From Cyanobium sp. M30B3 (lineage in GTDB: Bacteria; Cyanobacteriota; Cyanobacteriia; PCC-6307; Cyanobiaceae): a stretch of DNA of 64,000 nucleotides. A program made the position numbers and the translations under genes. This document shows positions 1 through 9,200 of this stretch, one piece after another. Positions within the stretch are counted from its first letter, which is position 1. Each line of letters begins with the position of its first letter. The notes beneath the pieces are model-generated. The model was given only the letters and a program-made list of their open reading frames with translations. It was not told the DNA's origin and did not search any database. The stretch covers positions 62,001-126,000 of the forward strand of contig CP073761.1 in assembly GCA_018399015.1 (NCBI GenBank), written 5' to 3'.

Positions 1-1
1 G

Positions 2-424
2 CTCTCGCACCGCCTCGGCCGCCAGCCCAACCGGCTGGAGCTGGCCCATGCCCTGGACATGCGGCCCGAGGAGCTGGAGGAGCTGATGACCCAGAGCGCC
101 CCCTGCGCCTCCCTCGATGCCCATGCCCGCGGCGACGAGGACCGCAGCACCCTTGGGGAACTGATCGCCGACCCCGCCAGCGGTGAGCACTTCGACAGCA
201 TGGACCGGCTGCTGCAGAAGGAACACCTCGGCTCCTGGCTCTCCCAGCTGAACGAGCGGGAACAGACGATCCTCAAGCTGCGCTTCGGGCTGGAGGGTCA
301 CGAGCCGCTCACCCTGGCGGAGATCGGCCGGCTGATCCATGTGTCCCGCGAGCGGGTGCGCCAGCTCGAGGCCAAGGCGATCATGCGCCTGCGCCTGCTC
401 AGTAACCTGCATCAAGCCGCCTGA
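2..424 (+). CDS. RNA polymerase sigma-70 family factor, C-terminal part (group 2 type), 5' end outside window
   Basis: The frame is open from the window edge, so only the last 140 residues are seen. They hold the end of region 3 (a helix-rich stretch with LSHRLGRQPNRLELAHALDM) and all of region 4: QLNEREQTILKLRFGLEG followed by the helix-turn-helix TLAEIGRLIHVSRERVRQLE, which contacts the -35 promoter element. The segment ends shortly after region 4, as in the group 2 (alternative, non-essential) sigma factors that cyanobacteria carry in several copies. Which member (SigB-E type) cannot be decided from this fragment. The next gene starts 69 bases downstream on the same strand and could be co-transcribed. 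Confidence 0.9.
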   Translation, partial: LSHRLGRQPNRLELAHALDMRPEELEELMTQSAPCASLDAHARGDEDRSTLGELIADPASGEHFDSMDRLLQKEHLGSWLSQLNEREQTILKLRFGLEGHEPLTLAEIGRLIHVSRERVRQLEAKAIMRLRLLSNLHQAA

Positions 425-493
425 GCCGGGCCCCTGACCCCAGCTCCGACAACAGCTTTCGACTGGCCCGGGCAACTCATCGGCGTCGCCGCC

Positions 494-1135
494 GTGGCTG
501 CCTGGCTTGCCCTGCTGGCCGCTGCCGCCATGGCGGTGCGGCGACGCTGGAACGGCGAGGGAAGTGAGGGCCAGCGGGAATGGAGCCGCAAGCTGGTGCA
601 CATCGGCAGCGGTGCCGTGGTGCTGATCGCCTGGATCTTTGCCATCGACCGCCGGATCGCCATCCCGGCGGCGGCCACCATCACCCTGCTGGCGGCCCTG
701 AACCACCGGCTGCGGGTGCTGCCGGCCGTGGAGGACGTGGGCCGCGCCAGCTACGGCACCGTGGCCTATGGCGCCTCGATCACCCTGCTGCTCTGGCAGT
801 TCTGGCCCGGCCAGCCGGCCACGGTGGCCGCCGGGGTACTGGTGATGGCGCTGGGTGATGGCCTGGCCGGCCTGGTGGGGCCGCTGTGGCCGTCGGCCAG
901 CTGGCAGGTGCTGGGCCAGAGGCGCTCCCTCCTGGGCACCGCCACCATGGCCGCTGCCAGCCTGCTCGTGCTGGCGGGCCTGAGCCTGGCGGTGGGAGGG
1001 CCCACCTGGCCCCAGCTGCTGGCAATCGCCGCGGCGGCCACCCTGCTGGAGCAGCTGGCCGTGGGCGGCATCGACAACCTCAGCGTGCCGCTGGGGGTGG
1101 CCTGGCTCTGGCAGCAGTGCAGCGGGATCGGCTGA
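494..1135 (+). CDS. CTP-dependent phytol/dolichol kinase family membrane protein
   Basis: A 213-residue protein with about six hydrophobic segments. It carries the family hallmark REWSRKLVHIGSG near residue 30 and the later motif VLVMALGDGLAGLVG (about residue 115), with GQRRSLLGT after it. These match the COG0170 family (Sec59 dolichol kinase, VTE5 phytol kinase). In cyanobacteria the family salvages phytol released from chlorophyll for tocopherol and chlorophyll synthesis using CTP. Substrate is inferred from lineage. The chosen start is GTG 494. The frame is open back to the stop of the sigma factor without another ATG/GTG/TTG, so translation may begin slightly upstream only at a non-standard codon. 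Confidence 0.8.
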   Translation: MAAWLALLAAAAMAVRRRWNGEGSEGQREWSRKLVHIGSGAVVLIAWIFAIDRRIAIPAAATITLLAALNHRLRVLPAVEDVGRASYGTVAYGASITLLLWQFWPGQPATVAAGVLVMALGDGLAGLVGPLWPSASWQVLGQRRSLLGTATMAAASLLVLAGLSLAVGGPTWPQLLAIAAAATLLEQLAVGGIDNLSVPLGVAWLWQQCSGIG

Positions 1136-1148
1136 ACCCCGGCGCGAT

Positions 1149-1487
1149 TCAGGCCCTCAGCAGGATTTCGCAGCGCTGCCCCCAGTCGTGGGTGGTGCCC
1201 AGTCCAGCCACGAGCAGGCGATCGGCGGGCTCCTCCTTCAAGCGCAGCTGCCACTGGCGGATCAGATCCGCCCGTTCCATCCAGGTCTGCACCACGGCCT
1301 GGTGAATGGCCTCCAGATCCCAGTGGCGCTGATGGCCGATGCGCTGGCCCCAACCGAGCAGGTCATCGAGCTGAAAGGGCCGGAAGCCAGCGAAGGCGGG
1401 GCCGTTGCCCGGATCGGGATGACACTGCTCCAGATGGAACAATTCCAACGGATCCGAGAGCCCACAGAACTGCAGCAGATAGGTCAT
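1149..1487 (-). CDS. conserved hypothetical protein, 112 aa
   Basis: A small soluble protein starting MTYLLQFCGLSDPLELFHLEQC. The frame remains open upstream, but ATG 1487 is preceded by a clear GGAGG ribosome site with a spacing of about six bases, which decides the start. The sequence has an N-terminal part rich in aromatic and acidic residues and a C-terminal part with several tryptophans. I do not recognise a characterised domain. It resembles lineage-restricted cyanobacterial proteins of unknown function. It is convergent with the phytol kinase gene, leaving 13 bases between stops, and stands alone. Confidence 0.65.
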   Translation of the reverse strand: MTYLLQFCGLSDPLELFHLEQCHPDPGNGPAFAGFRPFQLDDLLGWGQRIGHQRHWDLEAIHQAVVQTWMERADLIRQWQLRLKEEPADRLLVAGLGTTHDWGQRCEILLRA

Positions 1488-1657
1488 TACAGACCTCCAA
1501 CTGAACTGAATCAAACCTATGGAGACAGGCCCAGGATGCTGTTCAGCAGGAACAGTTTGTTGCCAACAGCAGCAAATCGCCACCTGATTAAGCCCTTTGA
1601 ATGATTAGCACTCGAGTGATTGGAGTGCCAATTCCGGCTTCAACGAGCTCCGCTAAA

Positions 1658-2731
1658 TCAGGCCATCACCGCAGCGGCCGTGCTGCTGCGCACCGCCGCC
1701 GCCAGGCCCTCGAGCACCTCGGCCGTGGTGGCCGTGTCGATGCAGGCATCGGTGACGCTCTGGCCATAGGTGAGTTGGTTGAGGTCGGCGCTGATCTTCT
1801 GGTTGCCGGCCACCAGGTGGCTCTCCAGCATCACCCCCATCACGTGGCGGGAGCCGGCTGCCACCTGCTGCGCCACCTGTTCGGCCACGTCGGCCTGGCG
1901 CCGGTAGTCCTTGTTGGAGTTGCCGTGGCTGCAGTCCACCATCAGCCGGCAGGGCAGCCCCGCCGCCGCCAGGTCGCTGGCCGCCTGTTCGATCGCCTCG
2001 GGATGGTAGTTGCTGCCCTGCTTGCCGCCCCGCAGCACCAGATGGCCATCCGGATTGCCGGTGGTGGTGATGATCGAGGCATAGCCCTCCCGGTTGATGC
2101 CCAGGAAGTGGTGGGGACGGGACGCCGCCTCCACAGCGTTGATGGCGGTGCCCACGCTGCCGTCGGTGCCGTTCTTGAAGCCGATCGGCATCGATAGGCC
2201 CGAGGCCATCTCCCGGTGGGTCTGGCTCTCGGTGGTGCGGGCGCCGATGGCCGTCCAGCTGATCAGGTCAGCGATGTACTGGGGCACCACCGGATCGAGC
2301 AGTTCCGTGGCGGCGGGCAGCCCCATCTCCGCCACGTGCAGCAGCAGCCCGCGGGCGCGGCGCAGGCCGGTGTTGATGTCGTAGCTGCCATCGAGGTGGG
2401 GATCGTTGATCAGCCCCTTCCAGCCCACGGTGGTGCGCGGTTTCTCGAAATACACGCGCATCACCACCTCCAGCTCGGCGCGGTGGCGCTCTCTGGCCTC
2501 GGCGATGAAGGCGGCGTACTCCTGGGCCGCTGCCACGTCGTGCACCGAACAGGGGCCGACAATCACCAGCAGCCGCTGGTCGCGGCCATGCAGGATCGCC
2601 TGGATCGCCTGGCGAGCCTGCTGCACCGTGCTGGCGGCCCGGCCACTGAGGGGCAGGTCCCGGTGCAGCACCGCCGGCGGCACCAGCGGCCTGGTTTCCA
2701 CCACATGGAGGTCGCTGGTGGTGGCGTGCAT
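1658..2731 (-). CDS. aroG: 3-deoxy-7-phosphoheptulonate (DAHP) synthase, class I (AroF/G/H type)
   Basis: Joins phosphoenolpyruvate and erythrose 4-phosphate in the first step of the shikimate pathway, in the cytosol. The 357 residues carry the type I-alpha signature motifs: GPCSVHD (PEP site), [43 protein letters not shown] and DCSHGNSNK (metal and substrate ligands). Length fits the E. coli enzymes (about 350). I start at [16 protein letters not shown] (ATG 2731); the frame runs further upstream but into poorly protein-like sequence. Gene symbol is by family; the letter (F, G or H), meaning which amino acid inhibits it, cannot be read from sequence. It is divergent from acnB across 127 bases. 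aroE for a later step lies at 16.3 kb. Confidence 0.92.
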   Translation of the reverse strand: MHATTSDLHVVETRPLVPPAVLHRDLPLSGRAASTVQQARQAIQAILHGRDQRLLVIVGPCSVHDVAAAQEYAAFIAEARERHRAELEVVMRVYFEKPRTTVGWKGLINDPHLDGSYDINTGLRRARGLLLHVAEMGLPAATELLDPVVPQYIADLISWTAIGARTTESQTHREMASGLSMPIGFKNGTDGSVGTAINAVEAASRPHHFLGINREGYASIITTTGNPDGHLVLRGGKQGSNYHPEAIEQAASDLAAAGLPCRLMVDCSHGNSNKDYRRQADVAEQVAQQVAAGSRHVMGVMLESHLVAGNQKISADLNQLTYGQSVTDACIDTATTAEVLEGLAAAVRSSTAAAVMA

Positions 2732-2858
2732 GGGAATTCGGGCTGCCTGGGGTGCCGCGTCGGGGTGGTTCAGCCTAGTGAGCGGCCCAACGGCAGCCGT
2801 TGCCACCACCGGCCGGCCCCGCGGCCAAGAACAATGGGGGCAGCCTGTATGGATTGCG

Positions 2859-5474
2859 ATGGCCGCCAGCCCGTTCCTTGCCGACTACCGCGCCGCCGCC
2901 GCAGGGCGCGAGGTGCTGGGGGTGCCGGCCCTGCCGCTGAGCGCCGGCGAAGCCGCAGCCCTCACCGAACTGCTGGCCGCACCGCCCGCCGGCGAGGAGG
3001 CCTTTTTGCTGGAGCTGCTGAGCGAGCGCATCCCCCCCGGCGTGGATGAGGCGGCCTACGTGAAGGCCAGCTGGCTGCTGGCGGTGGCCAAGGGCGAAAG
3101 CGCCTCCCCCCTGGTGAGCCCGGTGCAGGCCGTGAATCTGCTGGCCACGATGATCGGCGGCTACAACGTGGGCGCCCTGATCGAACTGCTCTCCAGCAGC
3201 GATCCGGCCATCGCCGAGGCCGCCGCCACCGGCCTCAGCCGCACCCTGCTCGTCTACGACGCCTACAACGACGTGCTGGAGCTGGCGGACAGCAACGCCT
3301 ATGCCAAGCGCGTCGTCGACAGCTGGGCCGCCGCCGAGTGGTTCACCGCCAAGCCCGAACTGCCGGCGGAGATCACGGTCACGGTGTTCAAGGTGGAGGG
3401 CGAGACCAACACCGACGACCTCTCCCCGGCCACCCACGCCACCACCCGGCCCGACATCCCCCTGCACGCCCAGGCAATGCTGGAGACGCGCATGCCCGGC
3501 GGCCTGGAGCTGATCGCCCAGCTCAAGCAAAAAGGCCACCCCGTGGCCTACGTGGGCGATGTGGTGGGAACGGGCAGCTCGCGCAAGTCGGCGATCAACT
3601 CGGTGCTCTGGCACACCGGCACCGACATCCCCCACGTGCCCAACAAGCGCAGCGGCGGCGTGATCCTGGGCGGCAAGATCGCGCCGATCTTCTTCAACAC
3701 CGCCGAGGATTCCGGCGCCCTGCCGATCGAATGCGACGTCACGGCCCTCAACTCGGGCGAAGTGATCACGATCCGGCCCTATGCCGGCACGATCGAGCGC
3801 GCCGCCGGTGAGCCGAATGCCGGCACAATCGTGGCCCGCTTCGAACTCAAGCCCAGCACGATCACCGATGAGGTGCGCGCCGGCGGCCGCATCCCCCTGC
3901 TGATCGGCCGCTCGCTCACCGACAAGGTGCGCGCCAAGCTGGGGCTACCGCCCAGCGATCTCTTCATCCGCCCGGTGGCCCCGGCCGACACCGGCAAGGG
4001 CTACACCCTGGCCCAGAAGATGGTGGGCAAGGCCTGCGGCCTGGCGGGCGTGCGCCCCGGCACCAGCTGCGAGCCGCTGATGACCACCGTGGGCTCCCAG
4101 GACACCACCGGGCCGATGACCCGCGATGAGATGAAGGAGCTGGCCTGCCTGGGCTTTTCCGCCGACCTGGTGATGCAGAGCTTCTGCCACACCGCCGCCT
4201 ATCCCAAGCCGGTGGATCTCAAGACCCACGCCGAGCTGCCCGACTTCATGGCCTCCCGCGGCGGCGTGGCCCTGCGCCCCGGCGACGGCATCATCCACAG
4301 CTGGCTCAACCGCATGCTCCTGCCCGACACCGTCGGCACCGGCGGCGACAGCCACACCCGCTTCCCCCTGGGCATCTCCTTCCCCGCCGGCTCGGGCCTG
4401 GTGGCCTTCGCCGCCGCCATCGGCGCCATGCCGCTCGACATGCCCGAATCGGTGCTGGTGAAGTTCAAAGGCTCCCTGCAGCCGGGCGTCACCCTGCGCG
4501 ACGTGGTGAATGCCATTCCCTACGTGGCCATCCAGCAGGGCCTGCTGACCGTGGACAAGGAGGGCAAAAAGAACGTGTTCAACGGCCGGATCATGGAGAT
4601 CGAGGGCCTGCCCGATCTGAAGCTGGAGCAGGCCTTTGAGCTCACCGACGCCACCGCCGAGCGCAGCTGCGCCGGCAGCACGATCAAGCTCTCGGTGGAG
4701 ACGGTGAGCGAATACCTGCGCAGCAACGTGGCGCTGCTCAAGAACATGATCGCCCGCGGCTACGGCGATGCCCGCACCCTGGCCCGCCGCATCCAGGCGA
4801 TGGAGGCCTGGCTGGCCAACCCGGTGCTGATGGAAGCCGATGCCGATGCGGAATACGCTGCCGTGATCGAGATCGACCTCGACCAGATCACCGAGCCGAT
4901 CCTGGCCTGCCCCAACGACCCCGACAACGTGAAAACGCTGAGCGCGGTGGCGGGCGACCGCATCGACGAGGTATTCATCGGCAGCTGCATGACCAACATC
5001 GGCCACTATCGCGCCGCCGCCAACGTGCTCCAGGGCCAGGGCGAGAACACCGCGCGCCTGTGGGTGTGCCCCCCCACCCGCATGGACGAGGAAATGCTCA
5101 AGCAGGAGGGCTACTACGCGATCTTCGAGGCGGCCGGCTCGCGCATGGAGATGCCCGGCTGCTCGCTGTGCATGGGCAACCAGGCCCGGGTGGAGGACAA
5201 CACCACCGTGTTCTCCACCAGCACCCGCAACTTCAACAACCGCCTCGGCAACGGCGCCCAGGTGTACCTGGGCAGCGCCGAACTGGCGGCGGTGTGCGCC
5301 CAGCTGGGCCGCATCCCCAGTAAGGAGGAGTATCTGGCCATCGCCGCCGAGAAGATCGATCCCTACGGCGCCGAGCTCTACCGCTACCTCAACTTCGACC
5401 AGATCGAGGGCTTCGAGGACCAGTGCCGGGTGGTGAGCGCCGAAGAGGAGGCGAAGGTGCTGGCGGAGGTCTGA
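2859..5474 (+). CDS. acnB: aconitate hydratase B / 2-methylisocitrate dehydratase
   Basis: Interconverts citrate and isocitrate through a [4Fe-4S] centre. The 871-residue protein has the AcnB domain order: an N-terminal HEAT-like domain, then the swivel domain ([16 protein letters not shown]), then the catalytic domains. The cluster ligands are visible as Cys710 in [11 protein letters not shown] and Cys768/Cys771 in [13 protein letters not shown], nearly identical in position to E. coli AcnB (865 aa). The start [21 protein letters not shown] is chosen because it matches the family N-terminus; the frame is open for 450 bases upstream without AcnB similarity. No strong ribosome site precedes it. 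In cyanobacteria the enzyme feeds 2-oxoglutarate synthesis for nitrogen assimilation. Confidence 0.97.
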   Translation: MAASPFLADYRAAAAGREVLGVPALPLSAGEAAALTELLAAPPAGEEAFLLELLSERIPPGVDEAAYVKASWLLAVAKGESASPLVSPVQAVNLLATMIGGYNVGALIELLSSSDPAIAEAAATGLSRTLLVYDAYNDVLELADSNAYAKRVVDSWAAAEWFTAKPELPAEITVTVFKVEGETNTDDLSPATHATTRPDIPLHAQAMLETRMPGGLELIAQLKQKGHPVAYVGDVVGTGSSRKSAINSVLWHTGTDIPHVPNKRSGGVILGGKIAPIFFNTAEDSGALPIECDVTALNSGEVITIRPYAGTIERAAGEPNAGTIVARFELKPSTITDEVRAGGRIPLLIGRSLTDKVRAKLGLPPSDLFIRPVAPADTGKGYTLAQKMVGKACGLAGVRPGTSCEPLMTTVGSQDTTGPMTRDEMKELACLGFSADLVMQSFCHTAAYPKPVDLKTHAELPDFMASRGGVALRPGDGIIHSWLNRMLLPDTVGTGGDSHTRFPLGISFPAGSGLVAFAAAIGAMPLDMPESVLVKFKGSLQPGVTLRDVVNAIPYVAIQQGLLTVDKEGKKNVFNGRIMEIEGLPDLKLEQAFELTDATAERSCAGSTIKLSVETVSEYLRSNVALLKNMIARGYGDARTLARRIQAMEAWLANPVLMEADADAEYAAVIEIDLDQITEPILACPNDPDNVKTLSAVAGDRIDEVFIGSCMTNIGHYRAAANVLQGQGENTARLWVCPPTRMDEEMLKQEGYYAIFEAAGSRMEMPGCSLCMGNQARVEDNTTVFSTSTRNFNNRLGNGAQVYLGSAELAAVCAQLGRIPSKEEYLAIAAEKIDPYGAELYRYLNFDQIEGFEDQCRVVSAEEEAKVLAEV

Positions 5475-5509
5475 CCTGAAGCCCCCGCCCACCTGGAGAG
5501 GTGATTCCC

Positions 5510-6946
5510 TTGCCTGAGCCGGACAGTACGCGGGGGTGGCAGGGGGAGTGGCTCCAGCTGCGTTCCATCCGCCAACTGCTCGACCAACGCTGGCTGGCAG
5601 TGGCCCTGGCACTGGCCCTCACCGGTCTGGCGGCGGCCGGCACAGTGCTGATCTTCCAGTTGGGCATCAGTTCGCTGGGGAGCTGGCGGATCCGTCTGCT
5701 GGCCGACCATCCCCCATGGCTGGTGCTCACCGGCTTCGGGGCCAGTGGTGGGCTGCTGGCTGGGCTGCTGGTGCAGACCCTGGCCCCAGAAGCCTCCGGC
5801 TCGGGCATCACCCAGGTGATGCTGTTTCTGCGACGGCGGGCCGTACCGATCGGTCTTCGCATCGCCCTGGTGAAACTGGTGGCTGGCATCCTGGCCATCG
5901 GCAGCGGACTGCCCCTCGGCCCATCCGGACCGGCGATCCAGATGGGCAGCTCGGTGGCCTGGAGCCTGGCCCGGCTGCTCAGGGCACCCAAGTCTTTTGA
6001 ACGGGTCATCGTGGCGGCAGGCGGGGGAGCCGGGATCACCGCCGTGTTCAACGCCCCGATCGGCGGCTTCTTCTATGCGATCGAGGCCCTGCTGCGGGGT
6101 GCCCGGCCCATGGTGATGCTGATCGTGACCGGCGTCACCTTCTGGGCCGACATCGGGGCCGATCTGCTCGGTCTGGCCGGGCTGGGTCTGGACAGCTCGA
6201 GCGTGCTGAGCAGTGGCGAACTTTCCCTGAAGCGCTCCATTTTTGTGTATGTGCAGGTGCTGCCGATCGACCTGGTGCTGTTGTTCGGGCTGGGCGGTCT
6301 GGTGGCCCTGATCGCAGAGCTCTATTGCCGCTACCTGCTGTGGTTGCAGGCCCTCAGCCAGCGCTGGCGTCAGTCGTTGGCCTTGAAACTGGGCCTGACC
6401 GGTGGGCTGCTGGGCCTGCTGGACAGCCAGCTTCCCGAGGCCTTCGTCAACGAAGCGGGAGTGCGGCTGTCGGTGGCCACTGCTGAGATCGACGTCACCA
6501 TGGCGGTTTCCGTGGCGCTGGTGCTCTTTTTCACCACAGCTGCGGCGGCCGCTGTTGGAGCCCCTGGAGGCCTGTTTGCACCCATGCTCACCCTCGGAGG
6601 CGCCCTGGGACTGGTGGCCGTTGAGCTGGTGGAACTCACCGGCATCAACCCTCCCAATACGGCGGTCTTCGCGGGGATGGGGGCGTTTCTCTCAGCCACG
6701 GCCCGCACACCGATCACGGCCCTGTTTCTGGTGTTTGCCCTGAGCAAGCAGTGGCTGCTGCTCAAGCCGGTGCTGAGCGCCTGCCTGGGCAGTGTGCTGG
6801 TGGCACGCCTGCTCGCCCGGGAGTCTCTGTTCGAACGGATGATCCGACTGGCTCTGCCGGACAGTTCCAAACCCCAGGGCCTGAATCCCCGCAGCGTTCC
6901 ACTGCGGCCTCGCCTGCAGGAGCCCAAACAGGAGCCCAAACTCTGA
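5510..6946 (+). CDS. CLC-family anion channel/transporter lacking the gating glutamate
   Basis: A 478-residue membrane protein with about ten hydrophobic helices typical of the CLC fold. Anion-pathway motifs can be aligned: GSGITQ (residues 97-102, family GSGIPE), GPSGPAIQ (137-144, family G(K/R)EGP) and GGLFAPMLTLGG in the C-terminal half (family GxFxP). The gating glutamate, E148 of E. coli ClC-ec1, is Ser139 here. The proton-relay glutamate (E203) aligns with Ala193 in AIEALLRG. No CBS domain follows. Start: TTG 5510 lies at proper distance from GGAGAGG (5495-5501); the in-frame GTG 5501 sits on top of that site. It follows acnB by 35 bases on the same strand. Loss of both glutamates argues against proton-coupled exchange (inference). 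Confidence 0.85.
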   Translation: MPEPDSTRGWQGEWLQLRSIRQLLDQRWLAVALALALTGLAAAGTVLIFQLGISSLGSWRIRLLADHPPWLVLTGFGASGGLLAGLLVQTLAPEASGSGITQVMLFLRRRAVPIGLRIALVKLVAGILAIGSGLPLGPSGPAIQMGSSVAWSLARLLRAPKSFERVIVAAGGGAGITAVFNAPIGGFFYAIEALLRGARPMVMLIVTGVTFWADIGADLLGLAGLGLDSSSVLSSGELSLKRSIFVYVQVLPIDLVLLFGLGGLVALIAELYCRYLLWLQALSQRWRQSLALKLGLTGGLLGLLDSQLPEAFVNEAGVRLSVATAEIDVTMAVSVALVLFFTTAAAAAVGAPGGLFAPMLTLGGALGLVAVELVELTGINPPNTAVFAGMGAFLSATARTPITALFLVFALSKQWLLLKPVLSACLGSVLVARLLARESLFERMIRLALPDSSKPQGLNPRSVPLRPRLQEPKQEPKL

Positions 6947-7051
6947 ACGGATTGGGGCTGCGCCGTTTGTGTCGGTCCAGGGCAGCTGCGATCACCGCAC
7001 TGGACGAATCACCAACACCTCCTATTTTTGGTTCGCATTGCTACAGCAACC

Positions 7052-7486
7052 ATGCGACTTTCCCGTTTGATCAGTGCTGGCCTGGCGCTCACGGCGGCCG
7101 GCAGCCTGGCCCTGGCCGGTTGCTCCGCCACCAAGGATGCCGCCACCGGCGTGGGTGAGGCCGCCAAGGATGCGGCCACAGCCACCGGCCAGGCAGCCCT
7201 GGCTCCCGCCGTGACACCTGTGCTCGACCTGCTCAAGCAGAGCGAGGGCGAGGTGCAGGCCGGCAACATGGGCGCCGCGATCGCCTCCATGGGTGGCTTC
7301 AAGGCCGTCTGGGACAAGGCCGCCCCGGTGATCCGCCCGCTGGCCGGTGACAAGTGGCCGATGATCGAGACCGCGGCCAACCTGGTGCTGAGCACCTTCG
7401 GTGGCGGCGGCACGCCCGATGCCGGCACGGCCATGTCGGCCATCACTGGCCTGATCGGCCCCCTCAGCAGCCTGATCGGCCAGTAG
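7052..7486 (+). CDS. small lipoprotein of unknown function, 144 aa
   Basis: The N-terminus MRLSRLISAGLALTAAG is followed by a lipobox LAGC with the acylated cysteine at residue 24, so the product is predicted to be membrane-anchored outside the cytoplasm. Residues 25-50 contain an imperfect repeat of the type AATxxxxEAAKDAAT, Ala- and Thr-rich, like amphipathic 11-mer helices. The rest is helix-prone with a Gly-rich stretch near residue 115. I recognise no characterised domain. ATG 7052 is preferred over an upstream alternative codon at 7028 because it places the signal sequence correctly. A perfect 10-bp hairpin follows the stop codon. Confidence 0.7.
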   Translation: MRLSRLISAGLALTAAGSLALAGCSATKDAATGVGEAAKDAATATGQAALAPAVTPVLDLLKQSEGEVQAGNMGAAIASMGGFKAVWDKAAPVIRPLAGDKWPMIETAANLVLSTFGGGGTPDAGTAMSAITGLIGPLSSLIGQ

Positions 7487-7499
7487 GCCAGCCCCAGGT

Positions 7500-7532
7500 G
7501 AGACGCTGGAGAGGACCCCTCGCCAGCGTCTC
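7500..7532 (+). terminator. 10-bp inverted repeat after the lipoprotein gene
   Basis: GAGACGCTGG (7500-7509) pairs perfectly with CCAGCGTCTC (7523-7532) around a 13-base loop, 14 bases past the lipoprotein stop. There is no T-run after it, so it may be a transcript-end stabiliser or weak terminator rather than a canonical intrinsic terminator. It lies in the 5' region of the radical SAM gene, so it could also sit in that gene's leader or even coding sequence if translation begins upstream of 7569. Confidence 0.4.
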
Positions 7533-7568
7533 CCGCTGAACCAGGAAACCCTGCTGTTCCAGCCGGCC

Positions 7569-9176
7569 GTGTCCCAGCCTGGGGCGCTGCGGGCCGTGCT
7601 GGCCTTCCCCAGCACGTACTCGGTGGGAATCACCAGCCTGGGCTTTCAGGTGGTGTGGGCCACCCTGGCCCAGCGCCCGGACGTGGATGTGCGCCGCCTG
7701 TTCACTGACCGGAGCGATCCTCCCCATGGCGGCAGCCGGGGTCGAGGCGGCCAGCTGGATCTCTTCGGCCTGTCGCTCAGCTGGGAACTCGATGGGCCGG
7801 TGCTGCTCGATCTGCTCGAACAGCAGCACATTCCGCTCTGGGCAGCGGAGCGCGCCGACGCCGACCCGATTGTGTTCGGCGGCGGGCCCGTGCTCACCGC
7901 CAACCCGGAGCCCCTGGCGCCCTTCTTCGATGTGGTGCTGCTGGGCGACGGTGAGCTGTTGCTGCCGGCGTTTGTCGAAGCCCTGCAGGAGTGCCGGGGA
8001 GCCCCCCGCGCCGAGCGGCTGCGGCGGCTGGCGACCGTTCCGGGCGTCTATGTCCCCTCCCTCTACGCCCCCCGCTATGGCTCCGATGGCCGGCTGATGG
8101 CCGTCGAGCCCACGCAAGCCGGCGTCCCCGCCACGGTGGCCAAGCAGACCTGGCGCGGCAACACCCTCAGCCACTCCACGGTGATCACCCCCGAGGCGGC
8201 CTGGCCCTCGATCCACATGGTGGAGGTGGTGCGCAGCTGTCCGGAGCTGTGCCGCTTCTGCCTGGCCAGCTACCTCACCCTGCCCTTCCGCACCCCCTCC
8301 CTCGACGACGGACTGATCCCGGCGGTGGAGAAGGGGCTGGCGGCCACCCAGCGCCTGGGCCTGCTGGGGGCGTCCGTCACCCAGCACCCCCAGTTCGCCG
8401 ACCTGCTGGCCTGGCTGGATCAGGACCGCTTCGACGGCACGCGGGTGAGCGTGAGCTCGGTGCGGGCCGCCACCGTGACGCCGGAACTCGGCCGGATCCT
8501 GGCCAAGCGGGGCAGCAAGTCGCTCACGATCGCCATCGAGAGCGGCAGCGAGCGCATGCGCCAGGTGGTGAACAAGAAGCTCGCGACGGAAGAGATCTAC
8601 GCCGCTGCCCGCTACGCCAAGGAGGGAGGCCTCACCGGCCTCAAGCTCTACGGGATGGTGGGGCTGCCCACCGAGGAGGAGGCCGATGTGGAGGCCACCG
8701 CCGCCCTGCTGCTGGCCCTGAAAAAAGCCACGCCCGGGCTGCGCCTGAGCCTGGGGGTGAGCACCTTCGTGCCCAAGGCCCACACCCCGTTCCAGTGGCA
8801 GGGAGTCCGCCCCGAAGCCGAGAAGCGCCTGAAACTGCTGGCCAAACGCCTCAAGCCCAAGGGCATCGAGCTGCGCCCCGAGAGCTACGGCTGGAGCGTG
8901 ATCCAGGCCCTGCTCTCCCGCAGCGACCGCCGCCTGGCCCCGGTGATCGCCGCCGCCCGCGGCCGGCACGAGAGCCTGGGGGGCTGGAAGCAGGCCTACC
9001 GGGCGGTGGTGGAAGAGATCGGCTCAGCCCCGCAGGCACCGCCCCCCTGGGAGGAGGTGATCCACAACAGCTGGAGCCCGGAACGCGTGCTGCCGTGGCA
9101 GCACCTGGAGGGGCCACTGCCGTTGACGACACTGCGGCACCATGCGGCTCAGGCGCTGCAGAACTGCTTACAATGA
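7569..9176 (+). CDS. radical SAM protein with N-terminal B12-binding-like domain (COG1032 type)
   Basis: The 535-residue protein has an N-terminal region (about 1-150) resembling a cobalamin-binding-type Rossmann domain (SVGITSLGFQVVW, FGGGPVLTANPEPL, LGDGE). A radical SAM domain follows with the cluster motif Cys224-x3-Cys228-x2-Cys231 (CPELCRFC). IAIESGSERMRQVVNKKL and KLYGMVGLPTEEEADVEAT are typical of this family. It generates a 5'-deoxyadenosyl radical; the substrate is unknown, although relatives modify tRNA or tetrapyrroles. The GTG start at 7569 has no ribosome site. The frame is open back to 7476 and the codons before 7569 (LPLNQETLLFQPA) look protein-coding, so the true N-terminus may be longer. 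Confidence 0.85.
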   Translation: MSQPGALRAVLAFPSTYSVGITSLGFQVVWATLAQRPDVDVRRLFTDRSDPPHGGSRGRGGQLDLFGLSLSWELDGPVLLDLLEQQHIPLWAAERADADPIVFGGGPVLTANPEPLAPFFDVVLLGDGELLLPAFVEALQECRGAPRAERLRRLATVPGVYVPSLYAPRYGSDGRLMAVEPTQAGVPATVAKQTWRGNTLSHSTVITPEAAWPSIHMVEVVRSCPELCRFCLASYLTLPFRTPSLDDGLIPAVEKGLAATQRLGLLGASVTQHPQFADLLAWLDQDRFDGTRVSVSSVRAATVTPELGRILAKRGSKSLTIAIESGSERMRQVVNKKLATEEIYAAARYAKEGGLTGLKLYGMVGLPTEEEADVEATAALLLALKKATPGLRLSLGVSTFVPKAHTPFQWQGVRPEAEKRLKLLAKRLKPKGIELRPESYGWSVIQALLSRSDRRLAPVIAAARGRHESLGGWKQAYRAVVEEIGSAPQAPPPWEEVIHNSWSPERVLPWQHLEGPLPLTTLRHHAAQALQNCLQ

Positions 9177-9200
9177 ACAAATTGCGATATCTGCAACGTC

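Noticed and set aside
3945-5612. Long open frame on the minus strand opposite acnB
   Set aside because: His/Gly/Ala/Leu-rich low-quality translation. It mirrors a high-GC third-position gene on the other strand and has no domain or ribosome site.
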